NCBI GenBank assembly: GCA_029262095.1
Contig: JAJDAB010000167.1
Coordinates: forward strand, 1-5,872
DNA length: 5,872 bases
Origin: Candidatus Hydrogenedentota bacterium
GTDB taxonomy: Bacteria > Hydrogenedentota > Hydrogenedentia > Hydrogenedentales > SLHB01
Direction: 5' to 3'
Shown: piece after piece, positions 1 to 4,919 of the stretch
How the letters are laid out: each line of letters starts with the position of its first letter
Position numbering within the stretch: the stretch's first letter is position 1
Notes under the pieces: generated by a model
What the model saw: the letters and a program-made list of their open reading frames with translations, nothing else
Databases searched by the model: none
What the model was told of the DNA's origin: nothing
Translations under genes and position numbers: made by a program

Positions 1-237
1 GCCCAAGCCCCCTACCAAACCATCTCGCAAGAGGTTTACATCCAAGCCGCCTCCCACGCACAACAACTCGACTTCACCAACCTAAACACCGACGAAATCG
101 ACGACAAATTCTGCGACGGCGACTCCTGCGAAATCCAAATGATCCCAGCAGAAGCCCAAACCGCCGGCCAAGAAGAACTCCCCTTCGTACCCGTCACAGC
201 AGACGAAGACGGCGCGGAAGTGGGCGTTGGGAAGTAG
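1..237 (+). CDS. C-terminal fragment of a protein with a C-x4-C tail, possibly class Ia ribonucleotide reductase alpha subunit
   Basis: Frame 1 is open from the left edge to a TAG at 235-237, giving 78 residues without a start, so the gene begins outside the window. The visible part has a helical-looking stretch (ISQEVYIQAASHAQQLDF, residues 8-25), then an acidic linker and the motif FCDGDSCEI (residues 37-45), then about 33 acidic, low-complexity residues. The C-x4-C followed by a charged residue and Ile matches the end of E. coli NrdA (CESGACKI), where the two cysteines pass electrons from thioredoxin or glutaredoxin to the active site. Unlike NrdA, the protein continues past the pair. No catalytic domain is in view, so the identity is an inference from one short motif. 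Codon third positions are strongly C and A rich, and coding potential in this frame is clear. The gene converges on the TIR gene with a 74-base gap and no obvious strong terminator. Confidence 0.75.
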   Translation, partial: AQAPYQTISQEVYIQAASHAQQLDFTNLNTDEIDDKFCDGDSCEIQMIPAEAQTAGQEELPFVPVTADEDGAEVGVGK

Positions 238-311
238 ATCCACCCGTCAGGTGTACTGTCAGACATTCGCACTCGTCAAGCCAGCATTTCTATCAAACAA
301 CCGTGACTCAA

Positions 312-2003
312 CTATTGAATTTTCTCGCAAACAAGAGCGTCGGTCAGCGGTTCCGTAGAGATACCGAATAACGACATATCGAACGATCCTGCCGCAGTAC
401 CCGCGAGACCGCTAGCACCAACAGAAACTAATTCGAGCTTGCTCAATTCCACGCTCGCGCCCGCTAATTGTTGCGCTGGAATGACAAAATTTCTTGCTTC
501 ACCGTCTGTCGGAGCAACGCATCGAAACTTTGATTCGTTTCCGTCAGTATCCTTTACACTAAGTTCGATACTGAGCGATTTTCCATTTCCGCTTTCGTTG
601 GCGGCGATCCGGAAATATAACGCATCCCGCGTTAATCCAGCTGACCACAATCCAAGAAGTTCGCGATCGTTTCGCAGATTCAGTACCGCAAAACCACCGT
701 CCTCGATAGCCCCACGCAATCTTACGTATTGCGCCGTACCTTCGAAGCAGTCGCCGGAGCATGGCTCCCAGTCATCCTTTATGCGCCCACCCAACACATT
801 CCATTTCGGGTACGGAAGCGTACTCGCCCCCGAAATCTTCTCTACTTCAGTCGGAATTGATCCTGGTTTCGAATCCAGAATCGGATGCGTTGAGACACCA
901 TACACGAACATTTCGAATTCACCTGGCAAAGCACCCGCAGACGTACTTGTTCCGATGGAAATGAGTTCCAGCTCCTCCAAATCAATTCCCGCATCCTCAA
1001 TTTTTCCCTTAGGAATCACATAGTCTCTTGCAACACCATCTGTTCGCACAATGCATCGAAACTTCAATTCGTCTTTCTCGACGTCCTTGATTCCAAGTTC
1101 GGCATGCAACACGTCGACGTCGCCACTCTTGCTTGCCCCGAGGCGGAAATACAGCGACCCAGGGGTAAGATGACCGGACCATATGCCTATCAACGCGCTC
1201 GGTTTCCAGAGGTTTAGTACAGCAAAGCCTTCCTTTTCAAGCGCACCATTTAGTTTGACGTATTTTGTTGCCCCCTCGTAGCACCCGTCTGCACACGGAA
1301 ACCAAGTTTTCGTCATGCGTCCGCCTGCAGCGTTTTCAGTGGGATAGGCGAGTCCATAGCCGACAGCGATCTGAGATGGCGGTTTCATTATCATGTACAA
1401 AGATAGAACGGCCACAGCGAATACGGCGCTTATTCCCAATGCGAGAATCTTGAACAGCCTGAAAATCGGCCCATAGTCATAGGGCGGGTAAATGCCACGG
1501 TTCTTGAGCGCCAAACAGATTTCTGCCATGTCACTATGGAAGTCAGCGTCCGTTCTGACATCTTTTCCAAGTCGGTCCTTCAGAAGTTGTAGAAGATCTT
1601 GTACCGATTTCGAACGCTCTTCTTCTGGTATCGGAATTTGCGCACCCCCAATAAGAATTGGCAATATGGGAATTCTCAAGCGGAATGCCGATTCAATCTC
1701 ACGGCGCACATAGTCCTGTGGATTATCGAGTTTAGTTTGCTCCCAATCGGGTCCAATCAATACAAGCATCGCCTTAACATTGGGGATGACCTCTTTGAAG
1801 AGTTTCTCTGATATTGGGTCGCCATTTACCATGGAGTAGAAATCCAGAAATGTACTGCCCTTTCCATATTCGCTTGTAAGAACGTCGTAGATTCTGCCGA
1901 CAACGTTCCGGGTATCGCTTTGACGATAATTGATAAATATCTTCGGAGAAGAGTCTGTCGCGCGAATTTGATTCTCTGCAGAGGAGTCGAATTCACTATG
2001 CAT
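312..2003 (-). CDS. TIR-domain single-pass membrane protein with duplicated C-terminal domain
   Basis: This gene encodes 563 residues. The start at 2003 is chosen over the upstream in-frame ATG at 2096 because GGGGGAG lies 10 bases before it and the TIR domain begins soon after. Residues 21-165 form a bacterial TIR domain (TIR_2 type): first strand KIFINYRQSD, BB-loop region with Gly61, strand MLVLIGPDW, and DYVRREIESA, where Glu102 is the likely catalytic glutamate of TIR NADases. Residues 182-206 are a hydrophobic membrane segment preceded by FRLFK, which suggests the TIR domain is cytoplasmic. Residues 227-372 and 405-550 are two copies of one domain, each with PC-x3-C, GFAVLNL, YFR, FRC and TDG-AR motifs; their strand-rich pattern suggests a beta-sandwich. 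TIR domains cleave NAD or act in signalling. The outer domains may sense a ligand, but that role is inferred. No partner gene is adjacent. The TIR call is firm; the function is open. Confidence 0.93.
   Translation of the reverse strand: MHSEFDSSAENQIRATDSSPKIFINYRQSDTRNVVGRIYDVLTSEYGKGSTFLDFYSMVNGDPISEKLFKEVIPNVKAMLVLIGPDWEQTKLDNPQDYVRREIESAFRLRIPILPILIGGAQIPIPEEERSKSVQDLLQLLKDRLGKDVRTDADFHSDMAEICLALKNRGIYPPYDYGPIFRLFKILALGISAVFAVAVLSLYMIMKPPSQIAVGYGLAYPTENAAGGRMTKTWFPCADGCYEGATKYVKLNGALEKEGFAVLNLWKPSALIGIWSGHLTPGSLYFRLGASKSGDVDVLHAELGIKDVEKDELKFRCIVRTDGVARDYVIPKGKIEDAGIDLEELELISIGTSTSAGALPGEFEMFVYGVSTHPILDSKPGSIPTEVEKISGASTLPYPKWNVLGGRIKDDWEPCSGDCFEGTAQYVRLRGAIEDGGFAVLNLRNDRELLGLWSAGLTRDALYFRIAANESGNGKSLSIELSVKDTDGNESKFRCVAPTDGEARNFVIPAQQLAGASVELSKLELVSVGASGLAGTAAGSFDMSLFGISTEPLTDALVCEKIQ
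354..791 (-). repeat. Second copy of the duplicated domain in the TIR protein (residues 405-550)
   Basis: Copy 2 begins GGRIKDDWEPCSGDCFEG and ends FGIST, 13 residues before the stop. It keeps the cysteines of copy 1 (Cys415, Cys419, Cys495). The two copies are offset by exactly 178 codons and joined by a linker of about 32 residues rich in Ser, Pro and Gly. Patches of nucleotide similarity remain, for example around the FRC and TDG motifs, so the duplication is real and in frame but not very recent. Confidence 0.85.
888..1325 (-). repeat. First copy of the duplicated domain in the TIR protein (residues 227-372)
   Basis: This segment encodes copy 1, starting GGRMTKTWFPCADGCYEG and ending at YGVST. 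It aligns without any gap to the copy at 354-791, with about 69 identities in 146 positions by hand count. Shared elements in order are GGR, W, PC-x3-C, EG, YV-L-GA, GFAVLNL, W-S--LT, YFR, FRC, TDG-AR, VIP, LEL, and a final G--ST. Cys237, Cys241 and Cys317 have counterparts in copy 2. The pattern of alternating short strands and the closing Gly-rich strand resembles galactose-binding-like or CBM-like beta-sandwiches, but I cannot assign a family. Confidence 0.85.
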
Positions 2004-2013
2004 GACGTTTTCG

Positions 2014-2020
2014 CTCCCCC
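2014..2020 (-). promoter_or_regulatory. Ribosome-binding site deciding the TIR gene start
   Basis: On the minus strand GGGGGAG ends 10 bases before the ATG at 2003. The in-frame ATG at 2096 has no comparable site and would add 31 residues, Cys-rich at the beginning, before the TIR domain. Confidence 0.7.
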
Positions 2021-2227
2021 AATAGACTTTTTGTATTGCTTTTCTCTCTGGAATAGGAAGACATAATAAAATAGCACACCCGCATGGCTGCCGCACATCC
2101 TCGCAAATATTCGAACAACCTCACCGTCCAATCGGTGCAATAGAATCCGTCGGGATAGGACTAGCACTAAGAACCAGGCGCTAGAATCTGTGCCCAGTTG
2201 CAGCCGATCTCTATACGCGCGCACTCG

Positions 2228-2587
2228 CCCGACCGCAAAGCCTCCAACCCCCTTAGCGTCTTCGCGCCTTTGCGTGAGAATCATCCGCGTAAATCTGCGT
2301 TCATCTGCGGACGACTAAACCCCTTTTTAGCCACAGATAAACACAGATGGAAACAGATAAGAATCAGTCCACGAGCGCGCAATCGGCCGCGTTCATCTGT
2401 GGCTAATATTGTGCGAACTCGTCGCTTTCGCGACAGCAATTGCCTTATGGCATGAAACAGGCGATGCTTAGCTACAACATGACTGCAAACGTCGAGAAAA
2501 TAGCAGAGCAAGTGAAAGCGCTCCCGGAAAAAGAGCGGGACGAATTTCTCTCGTGGTTGGCTGAGTATGAACTTGGGCAGGCCGACG
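2228..2587 (+). repeat. Intergenic repeat copy A, running into an antitoxin gene
   Basis: Copy A starts near CCCGACCG and contains in order the words CTTAGCGTCTTCGCGCC, TTTGCGTGAGAATCATC, GTAAATCTGCGTTCATCTGC, TTTAGCCACAGATAAACACA, a GTCGC-tttc-GCGAC hairpin (2421-2434), and the first half of an antitoxin gene. The same order is found in copy D (3579-3991), so the homologous block includes coding sequence and not only spacer DNA. The palindromic core (2328-2405) lacks about 20 bases of its 3' arm compared with copy D. Weak similarity to copy D may extend left to about 2160 (AGAATCTG context). Confidence 0.85.
2328..2405. repeat. Palindromic core of copy A with shortened 3' arm
   Basis: The left arm TAGCCACAGATAAACACAGA is matched by the right arm TTCATCTGTGGCTA. 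The terminal stem of about 11 bases is kept, but the second part of the right arm present in copy D (CATCTGTGTTTATCC) is missing. This looks like a deletion derivative of the longer hairpin. Confidence 0.7.
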
Positions 2588-2715
2588 ACTGGGATAAAGA
2601 TATCGCCCGCGATTCCCAACTCGGCGGGCCGTTGGACGAGCTTATTCAGCGCGCACGAAAAGACCACGCCGAAGGCCTGATCAAACCGCTCAATGAACTC
2701 CTCGACGACGCCTGA
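2479..2715 (+). CDS. Orphan antitoxin-like protein (addiction-module type)
   Basis: This gene encodes 78 residues from ATG 2479; in-frame starts also exist at TTG 2440, ATG 2452 and ATG 2464. I prefer 2479 because MTANVEKIAEQV is the usual kind of beginning for this family, though no good Shine-Dalgarno site precedes any of these starts. The segment VKALPEKERDEFLSWLAEYE resembles the helical N-terminus of RelB/ParD-like antitoxins paired with RelE/ParE toxins. The rest (DWDKDIARDSQLGGPLDEL, then a basic helix and KPLNELLDD) fits the toxin-embracing tail. The family's known role is to bind and neutralise a ribosome- or gyrase-directed toxin and to repress its own operon. No RelE/ParE-like frame follows; the next 450 bases hold only repeats and spacer. 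It may be a solitary antitoxin or a remnant. The gene's 5' half belongs to the repeat block shared with copy D. Confidence 0.7.
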   Translation: MTANVEKIAEQVKALPEKERDEFLSWLAEYELGQADDWDKDIARDSQLGGPLDELIQRARKDHAEGLIKPLNELLDDA

Positions 2716-2738
2716 GTTCTGGTCCTGTTACGGAGCAC

Positions 2739-2880
2739 TCTTATTGTAACGAGGTCTCCCGACCATGCCACCTGCTCGACCGTAAGGTCTCCAATCCCCT
2801 TAGCGACTTCGCGTGAGATTCATCCGCGCAAATCAACTAAAACTCTTTTAGCCACAGATAAACACAGATGCATACAGATA
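2739..2880 (+). repeat. Intergenic repeat copy B, internally deleted
   Basis: Copy B aligns with the start of copy D from CTTATTGTAACG, through TCCCGACCATGCCA and GACCGTAAGGTCTCCAA, to TTTTAGCCACAGATAAACAC. It lacks the CGCCTTTG portion, the GCGTTCATCTGC segment and the whole right arm of the palindrome. It begins only 23 bases after the antitoxin stop, where a toxin gene would be expected. Confidence 0.8.
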
Positions 2881-3163
2881 ACTGGGTTCTAACTGCCACG
2901 CCTCCACTAAAACGCGGAAACTCCAATAGAGCTCCTTAATCGACTTGGTGCAATGGGATTCCTGAAATACCGCGATCTCCTTCCCGGTGCCGATTCAACG
3001 GACTAACAGTTCCCCCCGACAATCACGACTCACAAAGAGTAATCAATTGATTGAATTAACCAATATTCATAGAGCTGGTCAACAAATTACCCTTTGTCTC
3101 GCAGAACAAAGATTGTGAATCTCTATCCAATGCAACGCCGCGCACTAATTGACGGTGGATAGA
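2881..3163. other. Spacer without a recognisable gene
   Basis: I see no credible reading frame on either strand here. The stretch near 2938-2960 (TTGGTGCAATGGGATTCCTG) resembles 2135-2157 (TCGGTGCAATAGAATCCGTC), hinting that the spacer itself belongs to a dispersed repeat family. The middle part is AT-rich and contains the inverted repeat listed separately. Confidence 0.5.
3032..3097. repeat. Inverted repeat around a perfect 12-base palindrome
   Basis: ACAAAGAGTAAT (3032-3043) and ATTACCCTTTGT (3086-3097) are complementary at 11 of 12 positions. The left arm overlaps AATCAATTGATT (3041-3052), a perfect palindrome. A further ACAAAG at 3106-3111 can pair with the CTTTGT. The AT-rich loop and lack of a T-run argue against a simple terminator. 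It could be a protein-binding site or relic element end; the function is unknown. Confidence 0.45.
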
Positions 3164-3250
3164 ACCGCAAGGTCTCCAATCCCCTTAGCGTCTTCGCGCC
3201 TTTGCGTGAGAATCATCCCCGTAAATCTACGTTCATCTGCAGACGACTAC
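3164..3250 (+). repeat. Intergenic repeat copy C, left part only
   Basis: Copy C runs from ACCGCAAGGTCTCCAATCCC through CTTAGCGTCTTCGCGCC, TTTGCGTGAGAATCATCCCC and GTTCATCTGCAGACGACTA, then stops. It has no CACAGAT palindrome and no antitoxin sequence. It is closest to copy D (shared CATCCCCGTAAATCT and CTGCAGACGACTA). The abrupt end at about 3250 marks a breakpoint inside the repeat. Confidence 0.8.
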
Positions 3251-3352
3251 AATTCTTCCCCTGGTGCGCCATTCCCTAGGTGGAGGCTAAGCCAACGCTG
3301 CCAAGCATATTTTCACGCGCGTGCTATTGTGGGCGCGACAATAAACGGAGTC

Positions 3353-3358
3353 AGGAGG
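3353..3358 (+). promoter_or_regulatory. Strong Shine-Dalgarno site for the 51-residue gene
   Basis: AGGAGG lies 9 bases before the ATG at 3368, which is the best match to the anti-Shine-Dalgarno consensus in the window. It is the main reason for taking this short frame seriously and for preferring this start over the longer frame that opens in repeat copy C. Confidence 0.6.
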
Positions 3359-3367
3359 GAATCACTC

Positions 3368-3523
3368 ATGAAGCACGTGGGCACGATAACCAAACAGTCG
3401 ATGCCGCAGTTAGCGGCGCCGCCGGTCCTCACAAGTAAAGACGGCTGCAAAGCGAACTTGTCCGGAGGCGAAGTCCTGGGCTGCAAGCGCGCCATCAAGA
3501 AAGACGGTTCTTATCCGCTCTAG
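3368..3523 (+). CDS. Possible small protein of unknown function, 51 residues
   Basis: The frame begins MKHVGTITKQSMPQLA and ends in KKDGSYPL. It has two cysteines (residues 27 and 39) in a Lys- and Gly-rich second half and a Pro-rich middle (AAPPVL). There is no signal peptide or membrane segment, and I do not recognise a family. Support comes from the AGGAGG at ideal spacing. The frame stays open upstream through repeat copy C to 3149, but that part is repeat DNA and probably not coding. It lies between repeat copies C and D with no neighbour to suggest a role. It could equally be a chance frame or the broken end of a mobile gene. Confidence 0.4.
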   Translation: MKHVGTITKQSMPQLAAPPVLTSKDGCKANLSGGEVLGCKRAIKKDGSYPL

Positions 3524-3711
3524 TCAGCACCAGACCGGCGCTATTAGAATCTGCTCAAGCTTTGAAACAGGATTTGGCCCTTGTTGTGGCGGGTATCCCG
3601 ACCGTGCCAACCACCCGACCGTAAGGTCTCCAACTCCGTAGCGTCTTCGCGCCTTTGCGTGAGAATCATCCCCGTAAATCTGCGTTCATCTGCAGACGAC
3701 TAAACCCATTT

Positions 3712-3809
3712 TAGCCACAGATAAACACAGATGGACACAGATAAGAATCAGTCCACGAGCGTGCAATCGGCCGCGCTCATCTGTGTTTATCCGTGTTCAT
3801 CTGTGGCTA
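3712..3809. repeat. Long imperfect palindrome built of CACAGAT decamers
   Basis: The left arm starts TAGCCACAGATAAACACAGA and the right arm ends GTTCATCTGTGGCTA. Folded back over 34 positions, the arms agree at about 29, leaving a loop of roughly 30 bases. Inside the left arm CACAGAT recurs three times at a 10-base period (3716, 3726, 3736). Such a hairpin could form in single-stranded DNA or RNA and resembles REP- or MITE-like intergenic elements. No transposase or terminal target duplication is visible. Confidence 0.75.
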
Positions 3810-3875
3810 GTACTCTACGAAGCCGTCGCTTTCGCGACAGCAGTTACCTTATGGCCTGAAACAGGCGATACTTAG

Positions 3876-4201
3876 CTACAACACGACTGCAAACGTCGAG
3901 AAATTCGCCGAACAAGTGAAAGCGCTTCCCGCTGAAGAGCGGAATAAGTTTGGGTCTTGGTTGGCCGAGTACGAATACGAGCGGGCCGACGGCTCAAGGG
4001 AATTAATACGCCGTGCACCATCGACGCGGACACGCGCGAAGCCATTCGTCCGTAACACTTTTAGGTGGTGCGAGATCGCTGATTGCGTGATACCAAATTC
4101 TTTACCCACGCGAGCAACGACAGCGCCAGAAGACAAATCCCGATCACAAAGATGTTCGAGTATTTGTCGACATACGGGTCGCCCAAAAATCGCATTGTCA
4201 T
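3876..4201 (-). pseudogene. Decayed ArsR-family winged-helix regulator
   Basis: In the minus-strand frame shared with the SRPBCC gene, the sequence reads IFGRPVCRQILEHLCDRD, then SSGAVVARVGKEFGITQSAI, then SHHLKVLRTNGFARVRVDGA and RRINSLEP. This is the ArsR core: the first helices, the recognition helix (ITQSAISHHLKVLRTNGF) and the wing (VRVDGARRI). ArsR proteins repress their own operon through this domain. Two lesions are seen. No ATG, GTG or TTG opens this frame before TTG 4136, while the ATG at 4201 with GGGAGG close upstream is out of frame, as if one base had been lost between 4198 and 4193. At 3990, just after SLEP, the C-terminal helices are replaced by antisense antitoxin sequence, ending at a stop near 3876. 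A shortened product from TTG 4136 cannot be excluded. The true homology spans about 3990-4193. Confidence 0.8.
3883..3991 (+). pseudogene. Truncated antitoxin-like gene, copy D
   Basis: This frame matches the antitoxin at 2479 (VEKFAEQVKALPAEERNKFG then SWLAEYEYERADG). The ATG is now ACG (3883-3885), and the three other potential starts of copy A are also changed (TTG to TTA, ATG to CTG, ATG to ATA). An internal GTG at 3916 remains. Similarity ends at about 3991, so the C-terminal half is gone and the frame runs into antisense ArsR sequence. It cannot make a normal antitoxin. Confidence 0.8.
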
Positions 4202-4211
4202 CGGCCTCCCG

Positions 4212-4856
4212 TTAGTGCGTATGTCCGCCGCAATAGAACGATGCAGTTTCCTCGGCCATCGCCGCGGCAATGGCAGTGTCTTCTCCACTCTCAATATGGG
4301 CCTCGCTCCAAGCATTTGCGCAGCGCTTGAGGAACGCTTTTCCTTCAGGGGATGCCATCCAGTCATTAAATTCCTCTTCCGCGACTGCTTCGCCTCCGCG
4401 ATCCAGATACATCCCCAAGCCCAAGAACCCGAGTTCCCAACCAACGCCCGTGGCACCTGGCCCATACGTTCTCCAATGGGCTTCGCTGGCTTCGTCCTTT
4501 TCCATGATGTGTTCCAATGTCAGACGCGTTCCATCAGTGACGGTTTCCAGTTGGACGCTCACCCAGCTAACGTTGTTCCCAAATTCCCAGGTCAGGTCGA
4601 ATGCCGTGGGTGGATCACAGCGCGTGATTTCGCCGCTGGCATTCCCTTCCAACTGATAACGGCCACCCAACTTCAATTCGCCACCGACCGGACCGAACCA
4701 ACAGGAAATGCGTTCAGCGTTTGTTATCGCATCCCACAAGTCCTCAACCTCAGTTTCATAGGTGCGAGCGCCAATAACGATACGGACGGCTTTGCCTTGA
4801 TACTCGGCCTCCTTGACCACTCGATACTCAATCCCCAAAGCGTTGCTATAACCCAT
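4212..4856 (-). CDS. SRPBCC (AHSA1-like) domain protein
   Basis: This gene encodes 214 residues from an ATG with AAGGGAG 6 bases upstream. Residues 28-120 carry the SRPBCC/AHSA1 fold signature: ETEVEDLWDAITNAERISCW at the first helix, then F-PV-GELKLGGRYQLEGN, EITRCDPPTAFDLTWEFG, and RLTLEHIM. The C-terminal part (GPGATGVGWELGFLGLGMYL, then AEEEFNDWMASPEGKAF) matches the longer subgroup commonly encoded beside an ArsR regulator. These proteins form a hydrophobic cavity that binds small lipophilic ligands; the ligand here cannot be read from sequence. It looks complete, with no signal peptide, and is probably cytosolic. The ArsR relic begins within 10 bases of its stop on the same strand, consistent with a former operon whose repressor is now damaged. 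The upstream region has candidate operators at 4904-4919 and 4919-4955. Confidence 0.9.
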   Translation of the reverse strand: MGYSNALGIEYRVVKEAEYQGKAVRIVIGARTYETEVEDLWDAITNAERISCWFGPVGGELKLGGRYQLEGNASGEITRCDPPTAFDLTWEFGNNVSWVSVQLETVTDGTRLTLEHIMEKDEASEAHWRTYGPGATGVGWELGFLGLGMYLDRGGEAVAEEEFNDWMASPEGKAFLKRCANAWSEAHIESGEDTAIAAAMAEETASFYCGGHTH

Positions 4857-4862
4857 TTTGGT

Positions 4863-4869
4863 CTCCCTT
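4863..4869 (-). promoter_or_regulatory. Ribosome-binding site of the SRPBCC gene
   Basis: On the minus strand AAGGGAG precedes the ATG at 4856 by 6 bases (accaaa). This supports the chosen start; the upstream region up to 4920 is AT-rich. Confidence 0.7.
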
Positions 4870-4903
4870 GCTCGATATATTCATGTCATATTAATTTAAG
4901 GTA

Positions 4904-4919
4904 GTTCTTATGTAGGAAC
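4904..4919. promoter_or_regulatory. Candidate operator GTTC-N8-GAAC
   Basis: GTTC (4904-4907) and GAAC (4916-4919) form a short inverted repeat 48-63 bases upstream of the SRPBCC start. The flanks also contain GTAG in direct order (4901 and 4912). Size and position fit a dimeric ArsR- or HxlR-type binding site, but four-base arms are weak evidence. Confidence 0.3.

Larger units (their letters stand above)
3579..3991 (+). repeat. Intergenic repeat copy D, longest copy
   Basis: Copy D has all segments seen piecemeal in A, B and C: the CTTGTTGTGGCG-TCCCGACC lead (shared with B), GACCGTAAGGTCTCCAA, GCGTCTTCGCGCCTTTGCGT, CATCCCCGTAAATCTGCG, the full CACAGAT palindrome (3712-3809), the GTCGC-tttc-GCGAC hairpin (3825-3838) and the 5' half of an antitoxin gene. 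Similarity to copy A stops at GGCCGACG, exactly where sequence matching an ArsR gene on the other strand starts. It therefore ends at a recombination or deletion breakpoint. Confidence 0.85.

Noticed and set aside
241..253. CACC-cgtca-GGTG hairpin between the two convergent genes as a terminator
   Set aside because: The stem has only four base pairs and no T-run follows on either strand.
36..272. Minus-strand open frame opposite the left-edge gene
   Set aside because: It is Ser/Pro/Trp-rich with no family features, opposite a frame with strong codon bias.
439..1023. Plus-strand open frame of 194 codons inside the TIR gene
   Set aside because: It is antisense to the duplicated domains, whose two-copy protein similarity proves the minus strand is coding; it has no recognisable family or ribosome-binding site.
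2040..2080. Minus-strand -10-like TATTAT upstream of the TIR gene
   Set aside because: No acceptable -35 box lies at the right distance, and such hexamers occur often in AT-rich DNA.
1826..2284. Minus-strand open frame at the 5' end of the TIR gene
   Set aside because: It overlaps the TIR start in another frame and reads repeat A DNA; no homology is recognised.
2281..2667. Minus-strand open frame opposite the antitoxin and repeat A
   Set aside because: Much of it reads through repeat words, and the antitoxin match lies on the plus strand.
2228..3991. CRISPR array
   Set aside because: The repeats are few, unevenly spaced, of different lengths and include coding sequence; there are no regular spacers and no cas genes.
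4061..4201. Possible 46-residue membrane peptide from ATG 4201 (FVIGICLLALSLLAW)
   Set aside because: The hydrophobic run arises from reading the ArsR gene in the wrong frame; the ArsR homology in the adjacent frame is far more convincing, though the ATG and GGGAGG probably are its original start.
4083..4904. Plus-strand open frame of 273 codons antisense to the SRPBCC gene
   Set aside because: The SRPBCC family match, start and Shine-Dalgarno site are on the minus strand; the antisense protein has no family features.
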